NCBI RefSeq assembly: GCF_030209445.1
Contig: NZ_JARVSD010000007.1
Coordinates: 248,001-312,000 of the forward strand
Origin: Promicromonospora sp. MEB111
Lineage (GTDB): Bacteria > Actinomycetota > Actinomycetes > Actinomycetales > Cellulomonadaceae
DNA length: 64,000 nucleotides
Direction: 5' to 3'
Shown here piece by piece: positions 9,024 to 19,867 of the stretch. The notes below the pieces were generated by a model that made no database searches, was not told the DNA's origin, and was given only the letters and a program-made list of their open reading frames with translations. Each line of letters starts with the position of its first letter. Position 1 is the first letter of the stretch. Position numbers and translations under genes: made by a program.

Positions 9024-9989
9024 TCACGCCGGGTTGATGCCGAACAGCTCGGCGCGCGAGCGGATCACCTGGGCGCGGGCCAGGCGGGGCTTGTCGCTGC
9101 CGTCGCGGATCACGGAGCCCGCGGCCTCGAACTCGGCGAAGAAGTCGACGGCCCAGGCCACGTCGGACGACGTGGGCGCGAAGGACTCGTTGATGACGCC
9201 CGACTGCTCGAAGTCCAGGCAGAGCTTGCCGGTCATGCCGAGGTTGACGGCGTCGGCCGACTGCTCGCGCAGCAGCGCGTGGGACGAGCCGACCGTGGGG
9301 CCGTCCACCGGGCCCGGCAGGCCGCCGATGCGGCTGGCGACCACGAGGCGCGTGCGCGGGTAGGCCATGGCCATGGGCTCGTTGGCGGCGCCGGTGTCGC
9401 GGCGGTAGTCGCCGGAGCCGAACGCGAGCCGGAACGCGCCGCGCGCCCGGGCGATGTGCACGGCCTCCTCGATGCCGAGGGCCGACTCCACGAGCGGGAT
9501 GACGGGCACGTCGCCGCCGAGCCGCTGCGCGGTGTCGATGACGTCGTCCGCGCTCTCGGTCTTGGCGAGCATCACGCCGTTGAGGCCCTCGAGGCCGCGC
9601 AGGTAGGCCACGTCGTCGGCCCAGGACGGCGCCTTGCGGTCGTTGATCCGGACCCAGGCGCTGCCGCCGCTCTTGATCCAGCGGATGACGTTCTCGCGCG
9701 CCTCGTCCTTCAGGGAGTCGTCGATCGCGTCCTCGCAGTCGAGGATCACCTGGTCCGCCCGGGAGAGCTGCGCCTTGTCGAAGAGCTCGGTCCGCATCGC
9801 GGAGAGCAGGAGCCAGGCACGCGCGTAGTCGGGGGCGACGCGCGACTTCTCGCGGGCCGCCCGGCGCGGCGCCAGGTCGGCCTCGGGGACGACGGCGGAC
9901 GCCGTCGGCAGGCCCGAGGAGTAGCCCGCGGACTGCGCGGCCGGCTGTTCGGCAGGGTCGGTGGTTCGGTCGGCTGGGGTCTCGGTCAC
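9024..9989 (-). CDS. HpcH/HpaI aldolase - citrate lyase beta-like protein
   Basis: A 321-residue TIM-barrel protein of the CitE/HpcH-HpaI family, whose members cleave or condense CoA thioesters or cleave 2-oxo acids. Family landmarks are the substrate Arg segment, the metal-ligand motif LDCEDAIDD, the VRIND strand, ESALGIEEAV and the AFGSGDYRRDTG segment. No other citrate lyase subunit (CitF, CitD) is nearby, so it is a stand-alone CoA-ester lyase of unknown substrate. The start is GTG 9989. It lacks a clear SD, but a TAGGCT hexamer sits 6 nt upstream, compatible with a leaderless message. It lies between xerD and ctaB. Confidence 0.82.
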   Translation of the reverse strand: MTETPADRTTDPAEQPAAQSAGYSSGLPTASAVVPEADLAPRRAAREKSRVAPDYARAWLLLSAMRTELFDKAQLSRADQVILDCEDAIDDSLKDEARENVIRWIKSGGSAWVRINDRKAPSWADDVAYLRGLEGLNGVMLAKTESADDVIDTAQRLGGDVPVIPLVESALGIEEAVHIARARGAFRLAFGSGDYRRDTGAANEPMAMAYPRTRLVVASRIGGLPGPVDGPTVGSSHALLREQSADAVNLGMTGKLCLDFEQSGVINESFAPTSSDVAWAVDFFAEFEAAGSVIRDGSDKPRLARAQVIRSRAELFGINPA

Positions 9990-10062
9990 GCGCTCAGCCT
10001 AGGTGGCCACCAGGGTGCAGGCCGAATCATGACCACCGCTATGCAGAGGTCTGGTCCGGAGC

Positions 10063-11040
10063 TCAGAAGGGCAGGAAGACGTCCACCGCGACCGCCACGA
10101 AGAGCAGCGACAGGTAGGTGATGGAGCCGTGGAACACCTTCATGGCGCCCAGCTTGCCGCTGGCCTTGCCCTGCGCCCGGCGCAGCATCGCGATCGTGGA
10201 CCAGAGGAACCAGCCACCCAGCACGGCGGCCACCACGGTGTACACCCACGACATGCCCGCGAGCGGGGTCAGCGCCAGCGAGCAGGCGATCATCGCGATC
10301 GTGTAGCCCACCATCTCGGCCGCGACGCGCTTGTCGTCGCTGACCACGGGGAGCATCGGCACGTTGGCGTTCGCGTAGTCCTTCTTGAACTTGATCGACA
10401 GCGGCCAGTAGTGCGGCGGCGTCCAGAAGAAGATGATGCCGAACAGCGCCAGCGCGGCCCAGCTCAGCCCGCCGGTGACCGAGGCCCAGCCGATGAACAC
10501 CGGCATGCAGCCGGCGATGCCGCCCCACACGATGTTCTGCGGGGTGCGGCGCTTGAGGATCATCGTGTAGCCCACGACGTAGATCGCGATGGCGCCCAGC
10601 GTGAGCCACATCGCGGCCCAGTTGATGACGAGCGCGAACCACGCGAGCGACAGCAGGCCGAGGATCGAGGCGAACACCAGGCCGGCGCGCGGCGTGATCT
10701 CCCCCGTGGCCAGCGGACGCTTCTTCGTCCGGTTCATGACCTGGTCGATGTCCCGGTCCCACCACATGTTGAACGCGTTCGCGCTGCCCGCGGCGCCGGC
10801 GCCGCCGATCAGCGTGGCGACGATCAGCCAGAAGCTGGGCAGGCCGTCGGCCGCCAGGATCATGGTCGGCACGGTCGTCACGAGCAGCAGCTCGATGACG
10901 CGCGGCTTGGTCAGGGCGACGTACGCGCCCGCGCGGCGCATGAACCATCCCCCGGGACGCTGCTCGACGCCGGCCGCGGCCTCGGGGGCGGACGTCTGGG
11001 GACGCGCGGTCTGGCCGTTCGTCAGGTGGCTCGTTCTCAC
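10063..11040 (-). CDS. ctaB: Protoheme IX farnesyltransferase (heme O synthase)
   Basis: CtaB farnesylates heme B to heme O for cytochrome oxidases. It is a polytopic UbiA-family membrane protein with the diagnostic aspartate motif [20 protein letters not shown] and the second Asp-rich loop [19 protein letters not shown]. The conserved region begins [17 protein letters not shown] at about residue 40. I chose GTG 11040 (325 aa); an ATG 33 codons further in (before [11 protein letters not shown]) is the alternative, and no strong SD decides between them. It is divergent from tkt, as in many Actinobacteria. Confidence 0.93.
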   Translation of the reverse strand: MRTSHLTNGQTARPQTSAPEAAAGVEQRPGGWFMRRAGAYVALTKPRVIELLLVTTVPTMILAADGLPSFWLIVATLIGGAGAAGSANAFNMWWDRDIDQVMNRTKKRPLATGEITPRAGLVFASILGLLSLAWFALVINWAAMWLTLGAIAIYVVGYTMILKRRTPQNIVWGGIAGCMPVFIGWASVTGGLSWAALALFGIIFFWTPPHYWPLSIKFKKDYANANVPMLPVVSDDKRVAAEMVGYTIAMIACSLALTPLAGMSWVYTVVAAVLGGWFLWSTIAMLRRAQGKASGKLGAMKVFHGSITYLSLLFVAVAVDVFLPF

Positions 11041-11373
11041 GCGCGTCGCAGTTCCGTTCGGGAGAGGCAGGAAGTCGATGACGCACCTGGTCGGCGCTGT
11101 TGCCGGTCGGGTGCGTGCCCATGGTACGTCGCGGGGTGACCGGGTCGCGCACCGCGCTCCCGGACGAGCGTGTGAGATTTGTCCACCGCATCCTGGGACG
11201 AACAGTCCGTGGACAGCCCTGCGCAACGGATTACGCGCGCGTATAGGGTTGTTGACGCCATCGAACGAAGGGCGGCCGGCATCCCGCCGCCGCCGCACGC
11301 ACGCTGCGCGGCTCTCCAGCGCGTCCGCTCTCCGGACAAGGACGAGGGTCGACGGCGGAGAGAAAGAGGACTC
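11041..11373. promoter_or_regulatory. Divergent ctaB / tkt control region
   Basis: This 333-bp gap has no convincing gene. On the plus strand a TATAGG at 11242-11247 is a likely tkt -10 box without a recognisable -35. Upstream is a nested inverted repeat: TGTCCAC at 11180-11186 with GTGGACA at 11209-11215, and inside it GGAC-N5-GTCC at 11196-11208. This could be an operator shared by the two divergent genes. A purine-rich AGAAAGAGGA gives the tkt ribosome-binding site. Confidence 0.45.
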
Positions 11374-13479
11374 GTGAACGCTTTCGACCCCGTGCTGAAG
11401 CCCCTGGAGTGGTCGGAGCTCGACGAGCGAGCGGTCAAGGCCATCAAGGCGCTGGCCGCGGACGCCGTCGAGAAGGTGGGCAACGGACACCCCGGTACCG
11501 CGATCTCGCTCGCGCCGGCCGCGTACCTCCTCTTCCAGAAGGCCATGCGCCACGACCCGTCCGACCCGCACTGGCAGGGTCGCGACCGGTTCGTGCTGAG
11601 CGCCGGCCACTCGTCGCTGACGATCTACCTGCAGCTCTTCCTCGCCGGCTACGGCCTCGAGATGGAAGACCTCGCCGCTCTGCGCACCTGGGGCTCCAAG
11701 ACCCCGGGCCACCCGGAGTTCGGCCACACCGCGGGCGTCGAGATCACGACGGGCCCGCTGGGCCAGGGCCTCGCCTCCGCCGTCGGCATGGCGTTCGCCT
11801 CGCGCCGCGAGCGGGGCCTGCTCGACCCGGCCGCCGCCCCCGGCGAGTCGCCCTTCGACCACCACGTGTACGTCATCGCCTCCGACGGCGACCTGCAGGA
11901 GGGCGTGACCTCCGAGGCCTCGTCCCTCGCGGGCCACCAGCAGCTCGGCAACCTCATCCTGATCTGGGACGACAACAAGATCTCGATCGAGGACGACACC
12001 AACATCGCGTTCACCGAGGACGTGCTGAAGCGCTACGAGGCCTACGGCTGGCACACCCAGCGCGTGGACTGGACCTCGGGCGGCGAGGGCTACGCGGAGG
12101 ACACCGACGCGCTGGCCGCGGCGATCGACGCCGCCAAGGCCGAGACCGGCAAGCCGTCGATCATCGCGCTGCGCACCATCATCGGCTGGCCGTCGCCCAC
12201 CAAGCAGAACACGGGCGGCATCCACGGCTCGGCCATGGGCGCCGACGAGGTCAAGGGCCTCAAGTCCGCGCTCGGCCTGGACCCCGAGGCCACCTTCACG
12301 ATCGACGACGAGGTGCTCGCGTACACGCGTTCCGTCGGCGAGCGTCAGGCCACGGAGCGCGAGGCCTGGGACACGGCCTTCGCGGCCTGGTCCGAGGCGA
12401 ACCCGCAGCAGGCCGCGCTCCTGGAGCGCCTGCGCTCGTCCGAGCTGCCCGAGGGCTGGACGGACGCCCTGCCGGAGTTCGAGGCGAGCGAGAAGGGCGT
12501 CGCGACCCGTGCGGCGTCAGGCAAGGTCCTGACCTCGCTCAAGGACGTGCTGCCCGAGCTGTGGGGCGGCTCGGCCGACCTCGCCGGCTCGAACAACACG
12601 ACCATGGACGGCGTGCCGTCGTTCGTGCCGACCGAGCACGCGACCAAGAAGTTCCCGGGCGACCCCTACGGCCGCACCCTGCACTTCGGCATCCGTGAGC
12701 ACGCCATGGGCTCGATCCTGAACGGCATCGTGCTGCACGGCCTGACGCGCCCCTACGGCGGCACGTTCCTGCAGTTCGCCGACTACATGCGCGCCTCGGT
12801 GCGCCTCGCCGCGCTCATGAGCATCCCGACCACGTTCGTGTGGACGCACGACTCGATCGGCCTCGGCGAGGACGGTCCGACCCACCAGCCGGTGGAGCAC
12901 CTCGCGGCGCTGCGGGCCATCCCGAACCTCGACGTCGTCCGCCCGGCCGACGCGAACGAGACCGCCTGGGCCTGGCGCGGCATCCTGGAGAACACGAAGA
13001 ACCCGGCCGGCCTCGTGCTGACCCGGCAGAACGTGCCCACCTACCCGCGCGGCACCGACGGCTTCGCCGGCGCCGAGGGCACCCTCAAGGGCGGCTACGT
13101 GCTCCTGGACACCGAGGGCACGCCCGACGTCGTCCTGGTGGGCACCGGCTCCGAGGTGCAGCTCGCCGTCGAGGCGCGCGAGATCCTCGCGGCCGACGGC
13201 GTGCGGGCCCGCGTGGTCTCCATGCCCTCGCGCGAGTGGTTCGACAAGCAGGACGAGGCGTACCGCGAGTCGGTCATCCCGTCCGGTGTGAAGGCCCGTG
13301 TCTCGGTCGAGGCGGGCGTGGCGCAGGGCTGGCGCGAGGTGGTCGGCGACGCCGGCCGCATCGTCTCGCTCGAGCACTACGGCGCGTCGGCGGACTACAA
13401 GACGCTCTACGCCGAGTACGGCATCACCTCCGAGGCGGTCGCCCAGGCCGCCAAGGAGTCGATCGAGGCGGCGTCCTGA
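11374..13479 (+). CDS. tkt: Transketolase
   Basis: Transketolase moves two-carbon ketol units between sugar phosphates in the pentose-phosphate pathway, using thiamine diphosphate. The 701-residue protein has the N-terminal signature [19 protein letters not shown], the ThDP/Mg motif [18 protein letters not shown] through WDDN, the pyrimidine-domain [18 protein letters not shown] and a complete C-terminal domain. The start is GTG 11374 with AGAGGA just upstream. It is the first gene of tkt-tal-zwf-opcA-pgl. Confidence 0.97.
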   Translation: MNAFDPVLKPLEWSELDERAVKAIKALAADAVEKVGNGHPGTAISLAPAAYLLFQKAMRHDPSDPHWQGRDRFVLSAGHSSLTIYLQLFLAGYGLEMEDLAALRTWGSKTPGHPEFGHTAGVEITTGPLGQGLASAVGMAFASRRERGLLDPAAAPGESPFDHHVYVIASDGDLQEGVTSEASSLAGHQQLGNLILIWDDNKISIEDDTNIAFTEDVLKRYEAYGWHTQRVDWTSGGEGYAEDTDALAAAIDAAKAETGKPSIIALRTIIGWPSPTKQNTGGIHGSAMGADEVKGLKSALGLDPEATFTIDDEVLAYTRSVGERQATEREAWDTAFAAWSEANPQQAALLERLRSSELPEGWTDALPEFEASEKGVATRAASGKVLTSLKDVLPELWGGSADLAGSNNTTMDGVPSFVPTEHATKKFPGDPYGRTLHFGIREHAMGSILNGIVLHGLTRPYGGTFLQFADYMRASVRLAALMSIPTTFVWTHDSIGLGEDGPTHQPVEHLAALRAIPNLDVVRPADANETAWAWRGILENTKNPAGLVLTRQNVPTYPRGTDGFAGAEGTLKGGYVLLDTEGTPDVVLVGTGSEVQLAVEAREILAADGVRARVVSMPSREWFDKQDEAYRESVIPSGVKARVSVEAGVAQGWREVVGDAGRIVSLEHYGASADYKTLYAEYGITSEAVAQAAKESIEAAS

Positions 13480-13519
13480 ACCGCGCCGGAACACCTGGAC
13501 ACGAGAGAGGAAGGGCACG

Positions 13520-14668
13520 ATGACTGACAGCACCAGCGACAGCGGCGAGAACGTCAGCCCCACCGAGCGGCTGTCCGAGGCGGGTGTCGCCATCTGGCTC
13601 GACGACCTGTCCCGTGAGCGCCTGCGCACCGGCAACCTCGCCGAGCTCATGACCAGCAGGAACGTCGTGGGCGTGACCACCAACCCGACGATCTTCGCGG
13701 CGGCGCTCGCGCACGGCGACGCCTACGCGGAGACGCTGGCCGAGCTGGCCGGGTCCGACGTGGAGTCGGCCGTGGAGCGCATCACCACGGACGACGTGCG
13801 GGACGCGGCGGACCTGCTGCGCCCCGTCTACGACGCCACCGCCGCCGTGGACGGCCGCGTGTCCATCGAGGTGGACCCGCGGCTGGCCCGCGACACGGCG
13901 GCGACGGAGACCACGGCCGTCCGGCTGTGGGAGACCGTCGCGCGGCCGAACGTGATGATCAAGATCCCCGCCACGGTCGAGGGCCTGCCGGCCATCACGT
14001 CGACCCTGGCCAAGGGCATCAGCGTCAACGTGACGCTGATCTTCTCGATCGAGCGGTACCGGGCGGTCATGGACGCGTTCCTGACCGGCCTGGAGCAGGC
14101 CAAGGAGGCGGGCCACGACCTGTCCGTGATCGGCTCGGTCGCGTCGTTCTTCGTGTCCCGCGTGGACGCCGAGGTTGACAAGCGGCTGAACGCCGTCGGC
14201 ACGGACGAGGCGCTCGCGCTGCGCGGCCAGGCCGCCATCGCGAACGCCCGGCTGGCGTTCGCCGCCTACGAGGAGGTCTTCGCCGGTGAGCGCTGGGCCG
14301 CCCTCGCGGCGGCCGGCGCCCAGCCGCAGCGCCCGCTGTGGGCGTCGACCGGAGTCAAGGACCCCTCCTACCGCGACACGATGTACGTCGACGAGCTGGT
14401 CGTCGCCGGCGTCGTCAACACGATGCCGGAGAAGACGCTCGACGCCTTCGCCGACCACGGCATCGTGCTGGCCGACACCGTGACCGGCTCGGCCGAGCAG
14501 GCGGCCGCGACCATCGCGGCCGTCGAGGCGCAGGGCATCTCGATCGACGAGGTGACCGCACAGCTGGAGGACGAGGGCGTGACGAAGTTCGAGGTCAGCT
14601 GGGACGAGCTCCTGACGACCACCAAGGCCGGTCTCGACGGGGCCGGTGCAGAGGCCGGCGAGCGGTGA
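13520..14668 (+). CDS. tal: Transaldolase
   Basis: Transaldolase exchanges a dihydroxyacetone unit between sedoheptulose-7-P or fructose-6-P and an aldose phosphate acceptor. The 382-residue protein is of the actinobacterial/TalB type, with [12 protein letters not shown] near residue 50, the Schiff-base lysine in NVMIKIPAT and the [17 protein letters not shown] segment. AGAGAGGAAGGG precedes the ATG at 13520. Its stop overlaps the zwf start (GTGA). Confidence 0.96.
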   Translation: MTDSTSDSGENVSPTERLSEAGVAIWLDDLSRERLRTGNLAELMTSRNVVGVTTNPTIFAAALAHGDAYAETLAELAGSDVESAVERITTDDVRDAADLLRPVYDATAAVDGRVSIEVDPRLARDTAATETTAVRLWETVARPNVMIKIPATVEGLPAITSTLAKGISVNVTLIFSIERYRAVMDAFLTGLEQAKEAGHDLSVIGSVASFFVSRVDAEVDKRLNAVGTDEALALRGQAAIANARLAFAAYEEVFAGERWAALAAAGAQPQRPLWASTGVKDPSYRDTMYVDELVVAGVVNTMPEKTLDAFADHGIVLADTVTGSAEQAAATIAAVEAQGISIDEVTAQLEDEGVTKFEVSWDELLTTTKAGLDGAGAEAGER

Positions 14669-16227
14669 GGCCGGCCAAGATCGCGCAGGGGGTCAACCCC
14701 CTGCGCGACCCTCTCGATCTGCGACTGCCCCGCATCGCGGGCCCCAGCGGGCTCGTGATCTTCGGCGTGACGGGTGACCTGTCGCGCAAGAAGCTCATGC
14801 CCGCCGTCTACGACCTGGCCAACCGCGGTCTGCTCCCGCCGGGCTTCGCCCTGACGGGCTTCGCCCGCCGGGACTGGGACGACCAGGACTTCGCCCAGGT
14901 CGTGCACGACGCCGTCAAGGAGCACGCCCGCACTCCCTTCCGGGAGGCGACGTGGCGTCAGCTCGCCGAGGGCATCCGGTTCGTGCACGGGTCCTTCGAC
15001 GACGACGCCGCGTTCGAGCGGCTGCGGGAGACCGTCGAGACGCTCGACAAGGAGCGCGGCACCGGCGGCAACCACGCGTTCTACCTGTCCGTCCCGCCGG
15101 CCGCGTTCCCCGTGGTGTGCGAGCAGCTCTCGAAGCACGGGCTGTCGCGTCCCGACGACGACGCGGACGGTGACGGCGTGCACGCCTGGCGGCGCGTCGT
15201 CATCGAGAAGCCGTTCGGGCACGACCTGGCCAGCGCCAAGGAGCTCGACGCCGTGGTGTCGAAGGTCTTCGACCCGGACTCGGTGTTCCGCATCGACCAC
15301 TACCTGGGCAAGGAGACCGTCCAGAACCTGCTGGCGCTGCGCTTCGCGAACACGATGTTCGAGCCCATCTGGAACTCGAACTACGTGGACCACGTGCAGA
15401 TCACCATGGCCGAGGACATCGGCATCGGTGGCCGTGCCGGCTACTACGACGGGATCGGCGCCGCACGCGACGTCATCCAGAACCACCTGATCCAGCTCCT
15501 GGCGCTGGTGGCCATGGAGGAGCCCGTCAACTTCGACGCCGCCGAGCTGCGTGCCGAGAAGATCAAGGCGCTCTCGTCCGTGCGTCTGCCCCGTGACCTC
15601 GGCAAGCACACGGCCCGCGGCCAGTACGAGGCCGGCTGGCAGGGCGGCGAGGAGGTGCCCGGCTTCCTCGAGGAGGACGGCATCGCGAAGGACTCCACCA
15701 CGGAGACCTTCGCCGCGATCCGGGTCGACGTCGACAACCGCCGCTGGGCGGGCGTCCCGTTCTACCTGCGGCACGGCAAGCGCCTGGGCCGCCGCGTCAC
15801 CGAGGTGGCCGTGGTGTTCAAGAAGGCGCCGCACCTCCCGTTCGAGACGTCGCTGACGTCCGAGCTCGGCAACAACGCCCTGGTCATCCGCGTGCAGCCC
15901 GACGAGGGCGTCACCATGCGGTTCGGCGCCAAGGTGCCGGGCACGGCGATGCAGGTGCGCGACGTGACGATGGACTTCGGGTACGGGCACTCGTTCACCG
16001 AGTCCTCCCCCGAGGCCTACGAGCGGCTCATCCTCGACGTGCTGCTCGGCGACCCGCCGCTGTTCCCGACGCGCGAGGAGGTCGAGCTGTCCTGGAAGAT
16101 CCTCGACCCGATCACGTCCTACTGGGCGCGCAAGGGTCAGCCGGAGCCGTACGCCTCCGGCACCTGGGGTCCGCCGTCGGCCGACGCCATGATGGAGCGC
16201 GACGGCAGGACCTGGAGGAGGCCCTGA
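14665..16227 (+). CDS. zwf: Glucose-6-phosphate 1-dehydrogenase
   Basis: Zwf oxidises glucose-6-P to 6-phosphogluconolactone, making NAD(P)H. The 520-residue protein carries the nucleotide-binding [19 protein letters not shown] near residue 32 and the active-site [13 protein letters not shown], plus the EKPFGHDL substrate loop. The GTG at 14665 overlaps the tal stop by four bases, so it is probably translationally coupled. The length fits the family. Confidence 0.97.
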   Translation: MRPAKIAQGVNPLRDPLDLRLPRIAGPSGLVIFGVTGDLSRKKLMPAVYDLANRGLLPPGFALTGFARRDWDDQDFAQVVHDAVKEHARTPFREATWRQLAEGIRFVHGSFDDDAAFERLRETVETLDKERGTGGNHAFYLSVPPAAFPVVCEQLSKHGLSRPDDDADGDGVHAWRRVVIEKPFGHDLASAKELDAVVSKVFDPDSVFRIDHYLGKETVQNLLALRFANTMFEPIWNSNYVDHVQITMAEDIGIGGRAGYYDGIGAARDVIQNHLIQLLALVAMEEPVNFDAAELRAEKIKALSSVRLPRDLGKHTARGQYEAGWQGGEEVPGFLEEDGIAKDSTTETFAAIRVDVDNRRWAGVPFYLRHGKRLGRRVTEVAVVFKKAPHLPFETSLTSELGNNALVIRVQPDEGVTMRFGAKVPGTAMQVRDVTMDFGYGHSFTESSPEAYERLILDVLLGDPPLFPTREEVELSWKILDPITSYWARKGQPEPYASGTWGPPSADAMMERDGRTWRRP

Positions 16228-17156
16228 TGATCATCGACATGCCGGACACCACGACCAACGACGTCAACAAGCGTCTGGTGCGCCTGCGCGACGAGGGCGG
16301 TGCGGTGGCCCTCGGCCGCGTGCTCACCCTCGTGGTGCTGGCCGACGAGCGTGACGTCGAGGAGTCGGTCGAGGCCGCGAACGACGCCAGCCGGGAGCAC
16401 CCGTGCCGCGTCATCGTCGTCGCACCGGCGGCGCGCGGTACCAGTTCCCGGCTCGACGCGCAGATCCGCGTGGGCGGTGACGCCGGCGCCTCCGAGGTGG
16501 TGGTGCTGCGCGCCTTCGGCCCGCTCCTGGAGCGGACGGACACGCTGGTGATGCCGCTGCTGCTGCCTGACGCACCGATCGTGGCCTGGTGGCCGCGGGA
16601 GGCGCCGGCGGTGCCGTCGCAGGACCCGGTGGGCGCCATGGCGACCCGCCGGATCATCGACAGCACCACCGCGAAGAACCCGGAGGAGATGCTCGGCAAC
16701 CTCGCCGGGACCTACGCCCCCGGCGACACCGACCTCGCGTGGGCGCGCGTCACCCTGTGGCGGGCGCTCATCGCGGCGGCCGTGGAGCAGCCGCCCTTCG
16801 AGCCCGTGCTCTCCGTGACGGTCGAGGGGCAGAAGGAGCACACGTCGCTCGACCTGCTCGCGGCCTGGCTCGGCGCCCGGCTGAACTGCCCGGCCGAGGT
16901 GGTGCGCACCGCCAGCGACGACGCGATCACGCGGGTGGTGCTGGAGCGCAAGAGCGGCCCCATCGTGCTCGACCGGCCGGACGGCCGCACCGTCACGATC
17001 ACCCAGCCGGGCAAGCCCGCACGCCGGATCGCCCTGCCGATCCGCGCGCTCAACGAGGCCCTGATCGAGGAGCTGCGCCGGCTCGACCCGGACGAGGTCT
17101 TCGAGGAGGTCCTCACGCGGGGTCTGGGCCAGGTCACCAACCGGACGGCGGCCTGA
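16227..17156 (+). CDS. opcA: Glucose-6-phosphate dehydrogenase assembly protein OpcA
   Basis: OpcA is an accessory protein needed for assembly or redox activation of glucose-6-phosphate dehydrogenase in Actinobacteria and Cyanobacteria. The 309-residue sequence has the family motifs LVVLADERDVEESVEAANDA, the central PDAPIVAWWP and SSRLDAQIRVGG. The ATG shares one base with the zwf stop (TGATG), and its own stop overlaps pgl the same way, consistent with stoichiometric production. Confidence 0.95.
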   Translation: MIIDMPDTTTNDVNKRLVRLRDEGGAVALGRVLTLVVLADERDVEESVEAANDASREHPCRVIVVAPAARGTSSRLDAQIRVGGDAGASEVVVLRAFGPLLERTDTLVMPLLLPDAPIVAWWPREAPAVPSQDPVGAMATRRIIDSTTAKNPEEMLGNLAGTYAPGDTDLAWARVTLWRALIAAAVEQPPFEPVLSVTVEGQKEHTSLDLLAAWLGARLNCPAEVVRTASDDAITRVVLERKSGPIVLDRPDGRTVTITQPGKPARRIALPIRALNEALIEELRRLDPDEVFEEVLTRGLGQVTNRTAA

Positions 17157-17929
17157 TGACCGAGGCGTCCGGGGCGCGGCTCGTCGTGGTGCACCCCGAC
17201 AAGGAGGTGCTCGCGCAGGCCGCGGCCGCACGCCTGCTGACGCGCGTCCTGGACGTGCAGTCGGTGCGCTCCCCCGTGCACGTCGTGCTCACGGGTGGCA
17301 CGGTCGGCATCGCGACGCTCGCGGCGGTGGCCGCGAGCCCGCTCGTGCCGGCGATCGACTGGTCGGGCGTGCACCTGTGGTGGGGCGACGAGCGGTTCCT
17401 GCCGGACGGCGACCCGGACCGCAACGAGACGCAGGCCCGGGAGGCCCTGCTCGACGGCCTGGTCGCCGAGCACGGGCTCCCCGAGGCCAACGTCCACGCG
17501 ATGCCCGGGCCGACGTCGGTCGCCACGCCCGAGGAGGGCGCGGCGGCCTACGCGGCGCTGCTCGCCGAGCACGCGCAGGGCGAGACGGGCGGTGTCCCGG
17601 CGTTCGACGTCCTGCTGCTCGGCATGGGCCCGGACGGCCACGTCGCGTCCCTGTTCCCCGGCCACGAGGGACTGGACGCGCAGGGCACGACGACGGGCGT
17701 GCACGGCTCGCCCAAGCCGCCGCCGGAGCGGGTCTCGCTGACGTTCGACGCGATCCGGTCCGCCCGTGAGGTGTGGGTCGTGGCGGCGGGCGCCGAGAAG
17801 GCGGAGCGCGTGGCGGCGGCCCTGGCCGGCGACCCGGTCACGGAGGTGCCCGCCGCGGGCGCCGTCGGGCAGGCACGGACGCTGTGGCTGCTGGACCTGG
17901 AGGCCGCGGGCGCGACGACGGCGACGTAG
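17156..17929 (+). CDS. pgl: 6-phosphogluconolactonase
   Basis: Pgl hydrolyses 6-phosphogluconolactone to 6-phosphogluconate. The 257-residue protein has the NagB-like fold signatures LTGGTVGIATLAAV, HLWWGDERFLPDGDPDRNE and LLLGMGPDGHVASLFPGH. It is the last gene of the pentose-phosphate operon, with its ATG overlapping the opcA stop. No gnd gene is present in the window. Confidence 0.96.
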   Translation: MTEASGARLVVVHPDKEVLAQAAAARLLTRVLDVQSVRSPVHVVLTGGTVGIATLAAVAASPLVPAIDWSGVHLWWGDERFLPDGDPDRNETQAREALLDGLVAEHGLPEANVHAMPGPTSVATPEEGAAAYAALLAEHAQGETGGVPAFDVLLLGMGPDGHVASLFPGHEGLDAQGTTTGVHGSPKPPPERVSLTFDAIRSAREVWVVAAGAEKAERVAAALAGDPVTEVPAAGAVGQARTLWLLDLEAAGATTAT

Positions 17930-17950
17930 TCGCACGAGCTGGTCGTGCAG

Positions 17951-17992
17951 AAAGAGGTAGCCACCCGGTGCGAACCGGGTGGCTACCTCTTT
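17951..17992. terminator. Bidirectional terminator between pgl and rbpA
   Basis: A perfect 19-bp stem (17951-17969 with 17974-17992) closes a GCGA tetraloop and starts with AAA and ends with TTT, so it can act in both directions. It sits between the convergent pgl and rbpA genes. A smaller 6-bp hairpin (17932-17937 with 17943-17948) immediately precedes it. Confidence 0.92.
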
Positions 17993-18021
17993 GTGTACGA
18001 CTGCTTCGCCGCGAAAAACTC

Positions 18022-18384
18022 TTAGCGTGCTACGCGGCCACCACGGCGGACCCGCAGTGCCTCCAGCGCCTCCTCCAGGAGGGCCGCGCCGTCCTCGTCG
18101 GACCGGCGTTCCTTCACGTAGGCGAGGTGCGTCTTGTACGGCTCGTTCCGCACGGGAGCCGGCGGGTTCACCGGGTCCATCCCCGCGGGGAAGCCGCACC
18201 GCGGGCAGTCCCACTGCGTGGGCGCCTCGACGTCCTCGCCCACCGAGAAGCTCGGTGCCGTCTCGTGCCCGTTTGCACACCAGTAAGAAACTCGGATGCG
18301 CGGGGCGGTGTCGCCCCGCTCCGTCTCCCCGAGGGGGCCGGCGCCTACCCGGCTCCCCCGAATCGCATGACCGCCTGATGCCAC
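18022..18384 (-). CDS. rbpA: RNA polymerase-binding protein RbpA
   Basis: RbpA is an actinobacterial transcription factor that binds the primary sigma factor and stabilises the open complex. The 120-residue protein has the disordered N-terminal SGGHAIRGSRVGAG segment, the core RVSYWCANGHETAPSFS with a zinc-type Cys/His set completed by WDCPRCGFPAG, and the sigma-interacting C-terminal part KTHLAYVKERR. The start is GTG 18384, with AGAGGGGA as Shine-Dalgarno. Its presence firmly places the organism in Actinobacteria. Confidence 0.96.
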   Translation of the reverse strand: MASGGHAIRGSRVGAGPLGETERGDTAPRIRVSYWCANGHETAPSFSVGEDVEAPTQWDCPRCGFPAGMDPVNPPAPVRNEPYKTHLAYVKERRSDEDGAALLEEALEALRVRRGGRVAR

Positions 18385-18438
18385 GTCTGTCGTCCCCTCT
18401 GTGTGTGGCCGTCAGCTGCTAGGCGCTTGGCGACCGGG

Positions 18439-18681
18439 TCAGCTGACCTTCTGGATGAGTCCGAGCAGGACGATCACCACGGCCCACACGAGGGCGAAGG
18501 CGATTGTGATGCGATTGAGGTTCCGCTCGGCCACGCCGGACGAACCGGCGCCCATCGAGATACCGCCACCGAACATGTCGGACAGACCGCCACCCTTGCC
18601 CTTGTGGAGCAGGATGAGCATGGTGAGAAAGCCACTGGTCAGGACCAGCAGGACTTCCAGGATGATGCGGAGCGCGTCCAC
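18439..18681 (-). CDS. secG: Preprotein translocase subunit SecG
   Basis: SecG is the small accessory subunit of the SecYEG channel. The 80-residue protein has two membrane segments (about residues 3-20 and 58-76) and the conserved cytosolic loop LLHKGKGGGLSDMFGGG. The start is GTG 18681, with GAGGA 7 nt upstream. It lies between tpiA and rbpA, the standard actinobacterial order. Confidence 0.95.
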   Translation of the reverse strand: MDALRIILEVLLVLTSGFLTMLILLHKGKGGGLSDMFGGGISMGAGSSGVAERNLNRITIAFALVWAVVIVLLGLIQKVS

Positions 18682-19039
18682 GGTTCACGTCCTCGGTTGT
18701 AGATGTGCCAGGGCGATCCCCGGCGGCGGATTCGGTCAAGAATAAGCGAGACGTACCTCACATTGCGAACCCCCTGATCAGGCCTGGGAAAGCCCCGAAA
18801 AGGGAGTGGCACCTGGAACGTCACGCCCGTGTGAGGGTACCTCAGGCAGGTTGCGGGAAACGTGCGCCCTGCCCGACGTGTCAGACCCACAGGTCACCGG
18901 GGTGAGCTGTGGGTCTGACATGTCAGGGAGGGTGCTCAGCGATCAGGTCTCAGACTGTATTTTCTGTCGCCTGAGACCGCCGCTCCGCTCCGGGCGAGTG
19001 CCTCGTTCCTCGGCCCTCACCCTGCGCTGCGCTCTGGTC
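18682..19039. other. secG-tpiA intergenic region with two hairpins
   Basis: No gene is visible in this 358-bp gap. Going down from the tpiA stop it holds a GGTCTCAG...CTGAGACC hairpin (18946-18978), then a larger hairpin (18879-18920, listed separately), then the secG leader. A possible secG promoter on the minus strand has a TTATTC-like -10 about 50 bp before the start; the -35 is poor. Confidence 0.5.
18879..18920. terminator. Terminator hairpin downstream of tpiA
   Basis: The arms 18879-18892 and 18907-18920 pair perfectly over 14 bp. After one G/G mismatch, an inner TCACC-gg-GGTGA stem (18894-18905) continues. It lies downstream of the tpiA stop and upstream of secG, so it should separate the glycolytic operon from secG. 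The layout (long outer stem, G/G mismatch, short inner stem) matches the hairpin at 638-694. Confidence 0.75.
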
Positions 19040-19834
19040 TCAGGCGACGACGTGGGACTGGTAGCGGGCGATCTTCGCGAACTCCTCGGGGTCGAGGCTC
19101 GCGCCGCCCACCAGCGCGCCGTCGACGTCGGGCTGCGCCATGATCTGCGCGACGTTGCCCGACTTCACGGAGCCGCCGTACAGGACGCGGACGCCGTCGG
19201 CGACACCCGGGTCGCACAGCTCGCCCAGCACCCGGCGGATCGCGCCGCAGACCTCCTGCGCGTCGTCGGGGGTCGCGACCTCGCCGGTGCCGATGGCCCA
19301 GACGGGCTCATAGGCGATGACGATCTTGGCGACCTGCTCGGCCGGCACGTCGGCCAGCGCGGCCTCGACCTGCGCGAGGGTGTACGAGACCTGGTTGCCC
19401 GCCTTGCGGACCTCCAGGCCCTCGCCGACGCACAGGATCGGCGTCAGGCCGTGCGCGAACGCGGCACGCACCTTGTCGTTCACGACGTCGTCGGACTCCG
19501 CGTGGTACTCGCGGCGCTCCGAGTGGCCGATCACCACGTAGGTGCAGCCCAGCTTCTTCAGCATCGTGCCGGAGATCTCGCCCGTGTAGGCGCCGGACTC
19601 GTGCTTGGACACGTCCTGGGCACCGTAGACGATCTCCAGCTTGTCGGCGTCGACGAGCGTCTGCACCGAACGCAGGTCGGTGAACGGCGGGATGACCGCC
19701 ACCTCCACCGCCGCGTAGTCGTGCTTGGCGTCCTTCAGGGTCCAGGAGAGCTTCTGGACCGTGCTGATCGCCTGCTGGTGGTCCAGGTTCATCTTCCAGT
19801 TGCCCGCCATCAGCGGCGTGCGGGTGGTAGCCAC
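19040..19834 (-). CDS. tpiA: Triosephosphate isomerase
   Basis: TpiA interconverts dihydroxyacetone phosphate and glyceraldehyde-3-phosphate. The 264-residue TIM barrel has the substrate Lys in GNWKMN, the catalytic His in GHSERR, the catalytic Glu in [11 protein letters not shown] and the phosphate loop [10 protein letters not shown]. It follows pgk by 33 bp in the gap-pgk-tpiA operon. Confidence 0.97.
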   Translation of the reverse strand: MATTRTPLMAGNWKMNLDHQQAISTVQKLSWTLKDAKHDYAAVEVAVIPPFTDLRSVQTLVDADKLEIVYGAQDVSKHESGAYTGEISGTMLKKLGCTYVVIGHSERREYHAESDDVVNDKVRAAFAHGLTPILCVGEGLEVRKAGNQVSYTLAQVEAALADVPAEQVAKIVIAYEPVWAIGTGEVATPDDAQEVCGAIRRVLGELCDPGVADGVRVLYGGSVKSGNVAQIMAQPDVDGALVGGASLDPEEFAKIARYQSHVVA

Positions 19835-19867
19835 GTGCTTCTTCTTTCTCTTCAGAGGTACGTCAGG

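Noticed and set aside
10063-12225. A 720-codon extended frame for ctaB
   Set aside because: The upstream 390 codons run antisense through tkt and are low-complexity; the conserved protein begins near 11040.
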